The notes: generated by a model from the letters alone, not told the origin. 64,000 nt of DNA from Phycisphaeraceae bacterium (GCA_020639155.1 JACKHF010000001.1:806001-870000); one strand, 5' to 3'. Positions 17,481 to 26,112 are shown, counted from the stretch's first letter. Numbers and translations: made by a program.

Positions 17481-17998
17481 ATCAGGCCTTTCCTGATCGC
17501 GGACAGATCAGCGATATGGAGTGCGGAGTATCGCTAGCGACAACCGTAGCCAGCCGATGTTCCGATGATCGGGAAACGACACACGATCGCTTCCGATTTT
17601 GCATTTCTCATCGGCAGATTCCCGGCTTGCAATCACAAGCACTACGTCAATGTTTGCGCGTCAGCCACTCCAGACAGTACATGCTGTACAGTCGACAGAA
17701 ACCGCATACGAGATCTTGGGTTCAAGCTTCAGAACCACACCAATCTACATGTATTGCTCATACAACCAGCACAAACATCGCATGGATGCAATCTTCTCTC
17801 TCACACTGGTGGTCATTCGCCATCTGATTCTGCATCCTGTCTCTTGAGCAATGAGGGGGTGCTGCCTTCGGGAGACCGGTCGCAGCCAAGAGCTCACGAC
17901 ATCACGCGATCGCTGCTGTCATGCGGGGTGCGCCTGTTGCGCATCGTTTGCGACACCAAGCCCGTGGTGATGGTCTGAGACATATGCAAGAGAGAGAC
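17481..17998. other. intergenic region between divergent genes; possible structured leader
   Basis: This 518-base stretch separates the amidase gene (minus) from the PEP-CTERM-like gene (plus). I see no convincing gene: the open frames here lack start signals and plausible protein composition. At 17841-17892 there is a nested fold: CTCTTG pairs with CAAGAG, GCTGC pairs with GCAGC, and a CC-TTCG-GG tetraloop hairpin sits inside. It might be a small RNA structure in the leader of the downstream gene. Confidence 0.35.
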
Positions 17999-18832
17999 AT
18001 GAAAAAAACAGTGTGTGCGTGTATCGTTGCGTGTGCGGTCGGCTCTGCTGCTTCAGCGGATGTTGTGTACGCAGGCCCGGGCGCGGGTCTCGTCAACGCG
18101 CCCGGCGTCGTGTTTCCGAACGGTGTGCCAGCTGTCAATGGCACCGCTCTCAACCTCATCACACCACCCCAGACCAACTTCGTCACTGTCGTCATCCCGC
18201 TCTGCAACCATATCAGCGGCGGCACAGGATCCGGGACTGGGACCGGTACGGGAACTGGATCGGGTACAGGCTCAACTGGATCGGGCAGCGGATCGACAGG
18301 CTCGGGGAGTGGTTCCGGCAACACAGGCGCAGGATCAGGCGCTGACAACTGCAACATTGTCGGATTGTCGGTCAGTGCATCCTTCAGCGGATTCACCAGC
18401 GGATTTGACGTGAACATGGGCGTAACCGACGGCACTCGATTTGTTGGCTCGAACCACTCGGACTATTTCCGTTTCTATCCAGCAGAGGGACAGTTCAACG
18501 GAAACGCGCTTGTCAACATGAACTACGGTGTCAACGTGCCGTTTGCGAATGGCCCTGTTGGTAACACATTCACCTTCTCGCAGGAGTACACGTTCAGCAC
18601 CAACTCCACTGATGTTGCTTCAACATCCGAGGGCGGAACATTTAACCTCAGTCTTGAGGGGCTTGATCTGACACAGGACCTCGCACTCGTGATCGGTCTG
18701 TTCGACACAAACGAAGCTGGCGTGCTCAACTCGATCAACATTGTCACCCAGACAGTGCCAGCACCTGGTCCCATCGCGCTTCTTGGTGTTGGTGGAATCA
18801 TCGCAGCACGTCGTCAGCGCCGAGGCGCATAA
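17999..18832 (+). CDS. exported protein with PEP-CTERM-like sorting tail
   Basis: A 277-residue exported protein. It has an N-terminal signal peptide (MKKTVCACIVACAVGSAASA), a low-complexity linker of alternating Gly, Ser and Thr, a beta-rich domain with DVNMGVTDGTRFVGSNHSDYF, and a C-terminal tripartite tail: VPAPGP, the hydrophobic stretch IALLGVGGIIAA and the basic end RRQRR. This tail is the PEP-CTERM-type signal read by exosortase-family enzymes in Phycisphaerae and many Gram-negative biofilm formers. The protein is probably anchored and then cleaved at the cell surface. No exosortase gene is present here. The ATG at 17999 has AGAGAGAG upstream. Confidence 0.8.
   Translation: MKKTVCACIVACAVGSAASADVVYAGPGAGLVNAPGVVFPNGVPAVNGTALNLITPPQTNFVTVVIPLCNHISGGTGSGTGTGTGTGSGTGSTGSGSGSTGSGSGSGNTGAGSGADNCNIVGLSVSASFSGFTSGFDVNMGVTDGTRFVGSNHSDYFRFYPAEGQFNGNALVNMNYGVNVPFANGPVGNTFTFSQEYTFSTNSTDVASTSEGGTFNLSLEGLDLTQDLALVIGLFDTNEAGVLNSINIVTQTVPAPGPIALLGVGGIIAARRQRRGA
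18216..18342 (+). repeat. Gly/Ser/Thr-coding low-complexity repeat
   Basis: An imperfect run of GGN-ACN/TCN codons (GGAACTGGATCGGG-like units) encodes about 40 residues of Gly alternating with Ser or Thr inside the PEP-CTERM-like protein. It probably forms a flexible linker, and may vary in length between strains by slippage. Confidence 0.75.
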
Positions 18833-18879
18833 CAGCCGTAATCAAGCATATCTCAAATCGCAACGAACGAACGTAGAAC

Positions 18880-19095
18880 CTATCTGAGCAGTCTACCGGA
18901 AAGATTCGGTCGACGCCGACCGTACTCATCGTAGAAATACGCGGGCTCGGGTCCCGAGCGAATGGTATCGGTACGTTCAAACTGACTGATCGGATCGTCC
19001 ATTGCAAACAAGGATCGTCGGCATCCAGACATCACAACAGCGCATATCAACACAGCACCGCATACACACACAAGGCGGGTAGAAGAACACACCAT
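18880..19095 (-). CDS. small lipoprotein, unknown function
   Basis: A 71-residue protein with a lipoprotein signal ending in the lipobox VMSGC (cysteine near residue 25) and a short mature part ending YFYDEYGRRRPNLSGRLLR. The frame continues upstream to 19173, but the ATG at 19095 begins the signal peptide. It starts 49 bp after the stop of trmL on the same strand and may be transcribed with it. The function is unknown. Anchoring in the inner or outer membrane is inferred from the lipobox. Confidence 0.6.
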   Translation of the reverse strand: MVCSSTRLVCVCGAVLICAVVMSGCRRSLFAMDDPISQFERTDTIRSGPEPAYFYDEYGRRRPNLSGRLLR

Positions 19096-19144
19096 GCGAA
19101 ATCGCCTGGTCCGACCGGGAGTTCCACGGCTGACGCAGGCGATT

Positions 19145-19810
19145 TCACTTAGAAAGGAGAAACGAACTGTCATCGTTCAGGCTCTTTCTTGTACGCGACG
19201 TGCGTGTGGATGGTTCCAACGACTTACAAATATATCCGTGTTGATCGAGGCACAAACGTCCAGATACCAACCCCTGTCGGACTGCTTCATACATGACAGC
19301 GCACACGGCTGTTGCAAGATTCAGACTTCGCTGGTGGGGTGCCATCGGGAGCCTGACACAATGCTCCGGAAACTCGTCTCGAATGAGCGAGGGCAGCCCG
19401 GCTGTTTCCTTGCCAAAGACAAGATGATCGCCCGGCTGAAAGTCCGCTTCGAACACGGTTTGTGTTGCTTTCGTCGAGACAAGCCACAATCGCGGTGGCC
19501 GCTGGGAATCAATATACCCGTCCCACGAGTCGTGAGTGACGAGGGTGAGATGCTGCCAGTAATCAAGCCCGGCCCGGCGAACAGCGTGCTCCGAGATATC
19601 AAAGCCGAGCGGCTTGATCAGGTGCAACGATGAGTTCAAAGCTACACACGTGCGCCCAATGTTTCCTGTGTTATTCGGAATCTCAGGCTCATGAAGCACG
19701 ACATGAAACAACAGCCCGGAACCCGGGCTGCTGATGCTCAACTCAGGTGTACAGGTTGACTCACTCACCGCCAGAACTGTCTTGTTGTGACTTGATCCAG
19801 TCGCTCTCAA
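19145..19810 (-). CDS. trmL: tRNA (cytidine/uridine-2'-O-)-methyltransferase TrmL
   Basis: A SPOUT-fold methyltransferase that methylates the 2'-OH of the wobble nucleotide (position 34) in certain leucine tRNAs, using S-adenosylmethionine. The family signatures are clear: PEIPNNTGNIGRTC near the N-terminus, LVFGKETAGLP, and the knot motif RSLNLATAVCAVMYEA. The core is about 155 residues, as usual. The N-terminal 30 and the C-terminal 30 residues are extra and lack motifs; a start closer to the core (after the overlap with the upstream gene) is possible. The first 50 bases of the frame overlap the end of the thioredoxin-like gene on the same strand. Confidence 0.92.
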   Translation of the reverse strand: MRATGSSHNKTVLAVSESTCTPELSISSPGSGLLFHVVLHEPEIPNNTGNIGRTCVALNSSLHLIKPLGFDISEHAVRRAGLDYWQHLTLVTHDSWDGYIDSQRPPRLWLVSTKATQTVFEADFQPGDHLVFGKETAGLPSLIRDEFPEHCVRLPMAPHQRSLNLATAVCAVMYEAVRQGLVSGRLCLDQHGYICKSLEPSTRTSRTRKSLNDDSSFLLSK

Positions 19811-21119
19811 CCTTGCGTCGCTCCTTCACCCATGGGTCAACGGAAACGACGCGATCAATGGAGAGATCAAAGAGTTCGTGATCGGGGTTGCCTACCCAGC
19901 GCATCACTCCATCCGAGCTGAAGATCATTGCGATTGGAGCGGGGTCACCGTTCGCATTGCCACCGAACGGGCTCGATCCGCCGTAGAGCGCATCAAAGAC
20001 AGCATGCTCCGTATCGAGGATGTTATAGTGTGTGAACTTGGTTGACTTGCCGAGTTTCTCCCAATGGGCCAGAAGCTGCATTCGTTCGCGTTCCTCCCGC
20101 TCTGCATTCTCGTTTCCGAACGAGTTGAACTGGTTCCCCGATTTAAACTGCGACACGACACCGACAACCACGACCTCTCGTTGGTACTTTTTCTGAAGTT
20201 CTTCCATCTTTTCCTGCACGCGATGGAACGACTTGTACTCGCCCGGATTCCAGATGTAAGCAACGATCACGCGAGCCTTTGTGTTCGGCCGACGATCATT
20301 CAGCCACTGCTGATTTTGAGGCAGTGATAGCTGACGATCAATCGACTCCTCACCAAAGCCTGAGTTGCTGATCCCAAGTGTCTCGCGCTCCCAGCGTGTG
20401 ACACGTGCCGGCCATTGGGCAGCATCGAACAGGACCTGCCTTGGCCTGGAAATTCCCAGATTCTCGGGAATATCTGCGATATCAACACCCTGATGGATAG
20501 TGGAGGTCTTCTTTGCAGCTTCGCGTGCTGCAGCTTCCTTGCGAGCCATCTCATCAAGAATGCCGCCCGCCTTCTCCTCTGTCTCCTTCACCAGTGTCTC
20601 AACCGCTTCTGACACACTGGAGGTTGTGATGTCTGCAAAGCGGAGATTTCCGGCACGATCAATGAGATAGAAGTCCGGGTCCTGATCCACCTTCAAGGCT
20701 GCGCGGAACTTGCCATCCGCATCGTGTGCAACAGGGAAGCTAATACCTGCCTTGGTAATCTCCTCTTTCCCGGCATCCCAGCCGCGTGCATCATGCACAC
20801 CGATGACAACAAGTCCCTTGTCCGCGTACTCCTTGGCAACACGATCAACCATCGACATCTGACGCATTGAGCGGTCGTACCAGGACGACCATGTGTAGAA
20901 CAGCACAACCTTTCCCTTGGTTGATGTCGCATCGGCAGAGCCGCCAACCCAATCGGACAAGCCAGCCCACGCCTCGATCGGCATCGCGTGGAGTTCCATC
21001 GCATCAAGATCAGTCCGGCGCTGACCCGAGCCCTCACGGGTTGGGTCCGCATGCACAGCGGAAACAGCAAGAAGTGAGCAAGCGAATACTGAACGAATAC
21101 CAGACGAACGTGTGCACAT
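19761..21119 (-). CDS. secreted tandem thioredoxin-like protein without CxxC motifs
   Basis: A 452-residue exported protein with a signal peptide (SVFACSLLAVSAVHA). It has two thioredoxin/TlpA-like domains. The first (about 40-190) includes GKVVLFYTWSSWYDRSMRQM, where the redox motif W-C-x-x-C is replaced by W-S-S-W-Y. The second (about 280-430) begins ARVIVAYIWNPGEYKSF, again without cysteines. A coiled, Ala/Glu/Lys-rich linker joins them. It is therefore probably not an oxidoreductase but a binding or scaffold protein in the periplasm. The ATG at 21119 has GGAG eight bases upstream. The 3' end overlaps the trmL frame, suggesting one operon. Confidence 0.78.
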   Translation of the reverse strand: MCTRSSGIRSVFACSLLAVSAVHADPTREGSGQRRTDLDAMELHAMPIEAWAGLSDWVGGSADATSTKGKVVLFYTWSSWYDRSMRQMSMVDRVAKEYADKGLVVIGVHDARGWDAGKEEITKAGISFPVAHDADGKFRAALKVDQDPDFYLIDRAGNLRFADITTSSVSEAVETLVKETEEKAGGILDEMARKEAAAREAAKKTSTIHQGVDIADIPENLGISRPRQVLFDAAQWPARVTRWERETLGISNSGFGEESIDRQLSLPQNQQWLNDRRPNTKARVIVAYIWNPGEYKSFHRVQEKMEELQKKYQREVVVVGVVSQFKSGNQFNSFGNENAEREERERMQLLAHWEKLGKSTKFTHYNILDTEHAVFDALYGGSSPFGGNANGDPAPIAMIFSSDGVMRWVGNPDHELFDLSIDRVVSVDPWVKERRKVESDWIKSQQDSSGGE

Positions 21120-21416
21120 GTGCAATCTCCAAACCAACCCATCACAAAGGATGACATTTCCTTTCATGCATCATACGGGCTTCCCAGCCCGATTGGATGC
21201 CCCACAAGCTCTCAACTCATCAGTCGAACCAATGAGCTGGTCGCATTTCTTTCATCGTTGAACATCCAAGCCGCCAGAATGTTCGGCTCTTGTGTCACAA
21301 GGATGTCACGGGAGCCCGAAATCTGACGGATTCGGACCTCCTTCAAGAGATTGCGATAATGATCCCTACGCAGCAACCCCGCGTGTGGATCGGCTCAAAG
21401 GATTGGGCAATCCAAG

Positions 21417-22337
21417 TTACACGATCCCAAGAGACCCGGCAAACGATGCCAACACCACCCCCACCGACACGTTGACATTCAGCGAATCGACGCCCGAAGC
21501 CATCGGGATTGAGCAGACGCGATCACAGGCATCAATCACCTCCTGTGTGAGCCCGTGGGCTTCTGATCCAAACACAAGCGCGGGTTTTCGACCGTCCAGC
21601 AGACGGGACAGATCACCCAAAAGTACATAGCTTGGGCTATCCATAACGGACGATGCCGGGGCAAGCGCGACCGTGAGATACTGCTCATCACGAAGTGAGC
21701 CGATGACCCTGACCAGATCGTCCACGACAGCAAACGGCTGGCGCAGCGCGTGCCCCATCGATACCCGCACGCTGCGCCGGTACATCGGATCGGTACACCC
21801 CTCGTTCACGATGATGCCAGTCTGCTGCCCCCCCAGCGCAGCAACAGTTCGAAAGATCGAGCCGACGTTCTCGTGGTTCGCGAGATTCTCAAGCATCACC
21901 AGCGCACTCGACCGACGGGCAAGCTCAATCGCATCAACCGACACAGCACGGCGCGCCAGCGCGATCACGCCGCGATGGAACGGATAGCCAACGATCCCGG
22001 AAAGCACCGATCTGTCCGCAACAAAGACCGTCAGCTGATCGGCAGAACCGGATGCTCCCGCTGCCAACTCGCGGATCTCATCCACTCGGGCTGGCTCGGT
22101 CAGCACAGCCACAACAGTGTGCCCCGTCTCAACAAGCGTCTGCAGAATGAACACCCCCTCAGCGATGATGAACTCTTCATCCAACCTGCCAGCAAGCTGC
22201 GAGCCCCTGGCGATGTGATGGGCTGATCGATCGCGCAACCCGCTAAACAACAGCAGTCTGTCGTCGTCCAGATCGGTTATTTCAATGATGTGCGGCTGGT
22301 GTGCGTCGATGCCGATGATACCCTTCGTTTCTGGCAC
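21417..22337 (-). CDS. SpoU/TrmH-family RNA 2'-O-methyltransferase
   Basis: A 306-residue RNA ribose methyltransferase. The N-terminal substrate-binding domain (SpoU_sub_bind) shows DEEFIIAEGVFILQTL. The SPOUT domain shows VMLENLANHENVGSIFRTVAALG, PALVFGSEAHGLTQEV and the knot MASGVDSLNVNVSVGVVLASFAG with the conserved N-x-S/N-x-S-V order. The target is probably 23S rRNA or tRNA, but cannot be named. The frame is open to an ATG at 22439, which would overlap the divergent uppP gene by 78 bp. GTG at 22337 fits the normal domain start (IIEITDLDDDRL) and leaves 24 bp between the two genes, so I use it. Confidence 0.85.
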   Translation of the reverse strand: MPETKGIIGIDAHQPHIIEITDLDDDRLLLFSGLRDRSAHHIARGSQLAGRLDEEFIIAEGVFILQTLVETGHTVVAVLTEPARVDEIRELAAGASGSADQLTVFVADRSVLSGIVGYPFHRGVIALARRAVSVDAIELARRSSALVMLENLANHENVGSIFRTVAALGGQQTGIIVNEGCTDPMYRRSVRVSMGHALRQPFAVVDDLVRVIGSLRDEQYLTVALAPASSVMDSPSYVLLGDLSRLLDGRKPALVFGSEAHGLTQEVIDACDRVCSIPMASGVDSLNVNVSVGVVLASFAGSLGIV

Positions 22338-22361
22338 ACCATCCGAGGGACACCGCACTCC

Positions 22362-23258
22362 ATGGAACTCTGGCAAGCTATCGTCCTCGGACTCGTCGAA
22401 GGCATTACCGAGTACCTGCCCATCAGCTCGACGGGGCATCTCATCATCGCATCGTCACTAATGGGCATGGACACGCCCGACCAGAAGACCGCGATCGACG
22501 CATTCAATATTGTCATCCAGGGCGGCGCAATCCTCGCGGTGCTGGGGCTGTACTGGCAGCGCGTCCGCCAGATGCTGCTGGGTCTCATGGGAAAGAACCC
22601 AGCCGGTCTGAAGCTTTTCCTACTGCTGATCACCGCATTTCTGCCCGCTGCTGTGCTCGGGTTTCTGCTCGATGACTGGATCGAATCGAAGCTGTTCTTC
22701 CTGTGGCCGGTCGTCGGCGCGCTTGTTGTTGGCGGGATCTACATGATCCTTGTCGATCTGCACACGCGAAAGAAGATCAGGATCCCCGGTGTGCCTTCAC
22801 ATCCCGACGCTGGGATCGAACGCGACATCACCGAACTGACATACCCGCAGGCGCTCTTCATTGGATTTCTCCAGTGCATCGCAATGTGGCCCGGCACCAG
22901 TCGATCCATGATGACGATCACCGGCGGGATCATGTGCAAGCTGCGACCCGCGCAAGCTGCCGAGTTCTCATTCCTGCTCGGGCTTCCAACACTCGGCGGC
23001 GCAACCTGCTACAAGCTCCTGAAGAATCTGAAGGAAGCCAACGACAATCCGCAGATGCAGAACTTGTTCGAGCAGCTTGGTGTGATGCCTGTAGTTGTCG
23101 GCATCATTGTCGCTGCTATCTCTGCAGCGATCGCAGTGAAATGGCTCGTCGGGTTTCTGAACAAGCACGGACTCGTCGGATTCGGCATCTATCGCATCCT
23201 GCTGGCGATCGTGCTGTTCGCGCTGGTCAGTGCAGAACTCGTGACAGTCGCAGCCTAA
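22362..23258 (+). CDS. uppP: undecaprenyl-diphosphatase
   Basis: An integral membrane phosphatase of the BacA/UppP type, which regenerates undecaprenyl phosphate, the lipid carrier of cell-wall and surface polysaccharide synthesis. The 298-residue product has the first catalytic motif GITEYLPISSTGHLI (residues 14-28, with the conserved Glu17 and Ser-Ser-Thr-Gly-His) and the second, PGTSRSMMTI, in mid-protein, with about eight hydrophobic segments. The start at 22362 gives the standard MELWQAIVLGLVEG opening. Its own promoter must lie inside or close to the divergent methyltransferase start. A gene for a cell-wall carrier fits the Gram-negative-like envelope of Phycisphaerae. Confidence 0.95.
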   Translation: MELWQAIVLGLVEGITEYLPISSTGHLIIASSLMGMDTPDQKTAIDAFNIVIQGGAILAVLGLYWQRVRQMLLGLMGKNPAGLKLFLLLITAFLPAAVLGFLLDDWIESKLFFLWPVVGALVVGGIYMILVDLHTRKKIRIPGVPSHPDAGIERDITELTYPQALFIGFLQCIAMWPGTSRSMMTITGGIMCKLRPAQAAEFSFLLGLPTLGGATCYKLLKNLKEANDNPQMQNLFEQLGVMPVVVGIIVAAISAAIAVKWLVGFLNKHGLVGFGIYRILLAIVLFALVSAELVTVAA

Positions 23259-23399
23259 ACCCCAACGAAACAGAAACATCCATACATCTTTGCTCGTCTC
23301 ACGCATTTTTCACACCCTCGCGACAGTGTTTTCATGTACACTGGTGCGGGGATAGCAGTCATTCATTCTCGCACATCTACGAGGACGGAGAGCATCATC

Positions 23400-24575
23400 A
23401 TGAATCAGCAACAACGCCGTTCCATCCATGTCTCCCGCGGTATTGCGAGCGCCATTGCAACACCCGTATTTGTGCTCGGGCTCGCGATGCCCGCGCAGCA
23501 GGCGTATGCCCAGACGTGCACACCATCCCTGCACGGCACATATGACACACCCGATCGCATCTACGACATCCAGGTCGAGGGCACAACCGCCTACCTCGCG
23601 TGCGACGACGAAGGACTATTCATCGTCGACGTGTCCCAGCCGCACGCGCCCGCACTGCTCGGCACATACGACACCGCAGGACAGGCACGCGGCGTTACCG
23701 TTGTCGGCACAACCGCGTATATCGCGGACAACGCAAGCGGGCTCGTGATTGTTGATGTCTCTAACCCGGCATCGCCTGCATTGCTTGGTGGTTTCAGCGA
23801 TCTGAACTCGAGCGCCAACCGCGTGTTTCTCGAGGGGACAACCGCGTACATTGCAAACAGCACTGGCATGCACATCCTTGATGTCAGCACACCAGCTTCG
23901 CCATCGCTGATCGGGCAGTACTTCAGCATCAGCATGGGTGACGTCGTTGTGAATGATGCTGTCGCGTACATCGCGAGCTACTCACTCGGCGTGCGCCTGC
24001 TCGATGTTTCCAACCCGCAAACACCGACATGGATCGCAGACTTCGATACGCCAGGCAACGCATCGCAGCTTCAGCTTGTTGGCTCAACACTGTACATCGC
24101 CGACCAGCAGGGTGGACTGCAGATCGCGGATGTGACCAATCCCGCATCCCCAACACTGCTCGGCAAGTATGACACGCAGTTCAACGCAATGGACGTCTCT
24201 GTCGTCGGCACAACCGCGTATGTCGCGGATACATCCAGAGGTCTGCAGGTTATCGACGTATCAACCCCGGCAACACCTGTGCTGCTGGGCGAATACAACA
24301 CGCCGACATCATCGAACTATCTGTACGCTTCAAACACCAGCACTGCGTACATCTCAGACTTCGTGGATGGTTTGTACGTGCTCGATGTCAGTTCATGCAG
24401 CACGAGTTGCTATGCCGACTGCGATGCATCCGGAAGCCTGAACGTGTTCGACTACATCTGCTTTGGCAACGAGTATGCAAATCAGAGCGCGTACGCCGAT
24501 TGTGATCAGAACAGCGCATTCAACGTATTCGATTACATCTGCTTTGGCAACGAGTACGCGGGTGGCTGTCCGTAA
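23400..24575 (+). CDS. secreted LVIVD-repeat propeller with duplicated dockerin-like tail
   Basis: A 391-residue secreted protein. A signal peptide ends near QQAYAQ. The body holds six or seven LVIVD-type repeats of about 40-45 residues, each with 'GTTAYIAD...GLVIVDVSNPASP.LLG', which usually form a beta propeller. The C-terminal 55 residues contain two copies of a calcium-loop-like motif (DCDASGSLNVFDYICF and DCDQNSAFNVFDYICF) resembling type I dockerin/EF-hand loops, as commonly found at the ends of Phycisphaerae surface proteins. Calcium-dependent attachment to a partner is the likely role of the tail; the propeller's ligand is unknown. GGAGAG precedes the ATG at 23400. Confidence 0.85.
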   Translation: MNQQQRRSIHVSRGIASAIATPVFVLGLAMPAQQAYAQTCTPSLHGTYDTPDRIYDIQVEGTTAYLACDDEGLFIVDVSQPHAPALLGTYDTAGQARGVTVVGTTAYIADNASGLVIVDVSNPASPALLGGFSDLNSSANRVFLEGTTAYIANSTGMHILDVSTPASPSLIGQYFSISMGDVVVNDAVAYIASYSLGVRLLDVSNPQTPTWIADFDTPGNASQLQLVGSTLYIADQQGGLQIADVTNPASPTLLGKYDTQFNAMDVSVVGTTAYVADTSRGLQVIDVSTPATPVLLGEYNTPTSSNYLYASNTSTAYISDFVDGLYVLDVSSCSTSCYADCDASGSLNVFDYICFGNEYANQSAYADCDQNSAFNVFDYICFGNEYAGGCP

Positions 24576-24604
24576 GGTTCGTCTGCTCAACCGCAACAAA
24601 GACT

Positions 24605-24643
24605 CAAGCCCGGGGAGCACGATCCTCGGGCTTGTTTTCTCTT
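24605..24643 (+). terminator. Rho-independent terminator
   Basis: The stem CAAGCCCGGGGA/TCCTCGGGCTTG (24605-24616 with 24623-24634, one G-T pair) is followed by TTTTCTCTT. It ends the LVIVD gene transcript and could also stop the converging minus-strand ModA-like gene, which ends at 24654. Confidence 0.85.
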
Positions 24644-24653
24644 CGTGTGTTGT

Positions 24654-25478
24654 TTACTTCACATACCCCATATCCAGCGCCATACGCTCAACGAGTGCGC
24701 TCTTGAGCCACTCTGTCATTGCTTCGCCCGCGGGTGTGTACGGCGCGAATGTGTGCGTGATGGGGCTGCCCGGCACATTGGGAAGCTGCTCGATGATGCG
24801 CACGCTTCCGCGGTTACGCAGCCGGATGTGGCGCGCGTCTGTTGCATACACAATGCCGAGCACATCGCCTGCTGTCTCGTCCGGTCCCCAGTTACCGCCG
24901 CCCTGCCAGCGCACGCGCTCAATGATGTGCATCCCGCCAGCGTATCTGCCGAGCCTGGGGTACACCGTCGTCAGCGCGCCGATGTGCTCGAGCGTTTGCT
25001 CGGTGCGCCAACCGAGCGCCGAACGCGGAAGCCCGATCGCGACCTCGCACGTTCCCTCGAAGAGATCGCCCATTGTCAGATCTGACGGACCAGCGCGCAC
25101 AACAACAAGATAGTTCCCGATCCACGGACGTGTCCAGAGCGGCGCGCGCATCAGCCGCTGCACATCCAGCGCATCTCCCGCAATGAACAGATCAATATCC
25201 GCTCCAGCGTTGATATCCCGGATGAGTGTGTCCGTCTGATCAACATCAGCCTCGTCCGACCCGAAGGACAGCTCAAGGTTCACGCCGGGATGGTTCCGCT
25301 CAAAGATTGGCTCGGCAGCGATCAGCAGTGGCGCACACACGGGTGAAGCCATGACACGGACAACATGTGGCGCTCTCGACGGATGAACGCTCGCTTCGGG
25401 CGTCACATAGCACCCAGTCAGGACGACTGAGGCCAGAAACGCTATTGCGAGTGTCACGCAGGATCGGACGCGTTGCAT
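24654..25478 (-). CDS. ModA-like substrate-binding lipoprotein
   Basis: A 274-residue lipoprotein (lipobox VLTGC) of the periplasmic binding protein class II, most like ModA/molybdate-binding proteins: VVRVMASPVCAPLLIAAEPIFERNHPGVNLELSFGS at the first domain, then INAGADIDLFIAGDALDVQRL, which is the usual 'GAPADVFISA' hinge region. It ends GEAMTEWLKSALVERMA. No ModB or ModC permease or ATPase is nearby, so it may work with a remote transporter or as a sensor. The ligand may be molybdate, tungstate or another oxyanion. It is divergent from the Fur-like gene with 35 bp between starts, so the two probably share a control region. Confidence 0.8.
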   Translation of the reverse strand: MQRVRSCVTLAIAFLASVVLTGCYVTPEASVHPSRAPHVVRVMASPVCAPLLIAAEPIFERNHPGVNLELSFGSDEADVDQTDTLIRDINAGADIDLFIAGDALDVQRLMRAPLWTRPWIGNYLVVVRAGPSDLTMGDLFEGTCEVAIGLPRSALGWRTEQTLEHIGALTTVYPRLGRYAGGMHIIERVRWQGGGNWGPDETAGDVLGIVYATDARHIRLRNRGSVRIIEQLPNVPGSPITHTFAPYTPAGEAMTEWLKSALVERMALDMGYVK

Positions 25479-25513
25479 GGCTCTACAATCGGGTGGATCT
25501 GACCCGGAGCATC

Positions 25514-26020
25514 ATGTCAACCACACAGAACCCAACTCCCGCAAAGGCAGCCCAGAAACTGGGGTCGAAACCTTCCGATATCGGTTCTGATGCTATCGAG
25601 ATCGTGGAGCCGCTTTGCTCCGTCTTCCGACGGCATCTCAAGGCGGATGGGCAGAAGTACACGCCCGAGCGGGCGATCGTGCTCGACGCGATTATGCGAA
25701 TTGAAGGTGTGTTCGAGGCCGACGATCTTGTCGAGTTTGTGCGACAGGCTGACAACCGTGTCTCCAAAGCCACCGTTTACCGCACGCTGCGTCTGCTGCA
25801 GGACGCGGGAATCGTGCAGCGCGTGCTCATCGGTGGTGATCAGCCCCGGTACCAGCTTGTCTATGGCACGCAGCCGCGCGACTATCTCATTCGTCTCGAC
25901 ACCGGCGAAGCAGAGCCGATCAACATTCCCGAACTCGCAGCGATCCGCAAACGCATCTGCGATGAGCGCGGGCTCGAGCCCAAGGGGTACAACTTCACGA
26001 TCTTCGCTGTGAAGAAGTAA
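25514..26020 (+). CDS. Fur-family-like transcriptional regulator lacking the metal-binding residues
   Basis: The 168-residue protein has the Fur winged-helix domain: KYTPERAIVLDAIMRIEGVFEADDLVEFV, then the recognition helix VSKATVYRTLRLLQDAGIV (residues 83-101), and LIGGDQPRYQL at the wing. The usual metal sites are absent: the HHDHLICxxC region of Fur reads PRDYLIRLDTG (121-131), and no CxxC pair occurs. The C-terminal dimerisation part ends FTIFAVKK, like Fur. It probably binds DNA without iron or zinc control, or uses another signal. The frame runs upstream to 25367 across the ModA-like gene, but the ATG at 25514 is the sensible start. Its divergent neighbour is a natural target. Confidence 0.85.
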   Translation: MSTTQNPTPAKAAQKLGSKPSDIGSDAIEIVEPLCSVFRRHLKADGQKYTPERAIVLDAIMRIEGVFEADDLVEFVRQADNRVSKATVYRTLRLLQDAGIVQRVLIGGDQPRYQLVYGTQPRDYLIRLDTGEAEPINIPELAAIRKRICDERGLEPKGYNFTIFAVKK

Positions 26021-26112
26021 CCCCACTTCACCAGGACCATCGCAAGCATCTCAACTCATCGTCCTTCCCGAAAACTCCACATTTCAGCCTGCTCTCCCTA
26101 CCCTCTGCTCCC

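Noticed and set aside
17841..17892. Possible cobalamin riboswitch because of GGGAGACCGG
   Set aside because: The conserved B12-box region GCCACTG and the rest of the roughly 200-base element are absent.
17565..17978. 137-codon plus-strand frame in the intergenic region
   Set aside because: No ribosome site, odd Cys/Ser/His composition and overlap with the true start of the exported protein.
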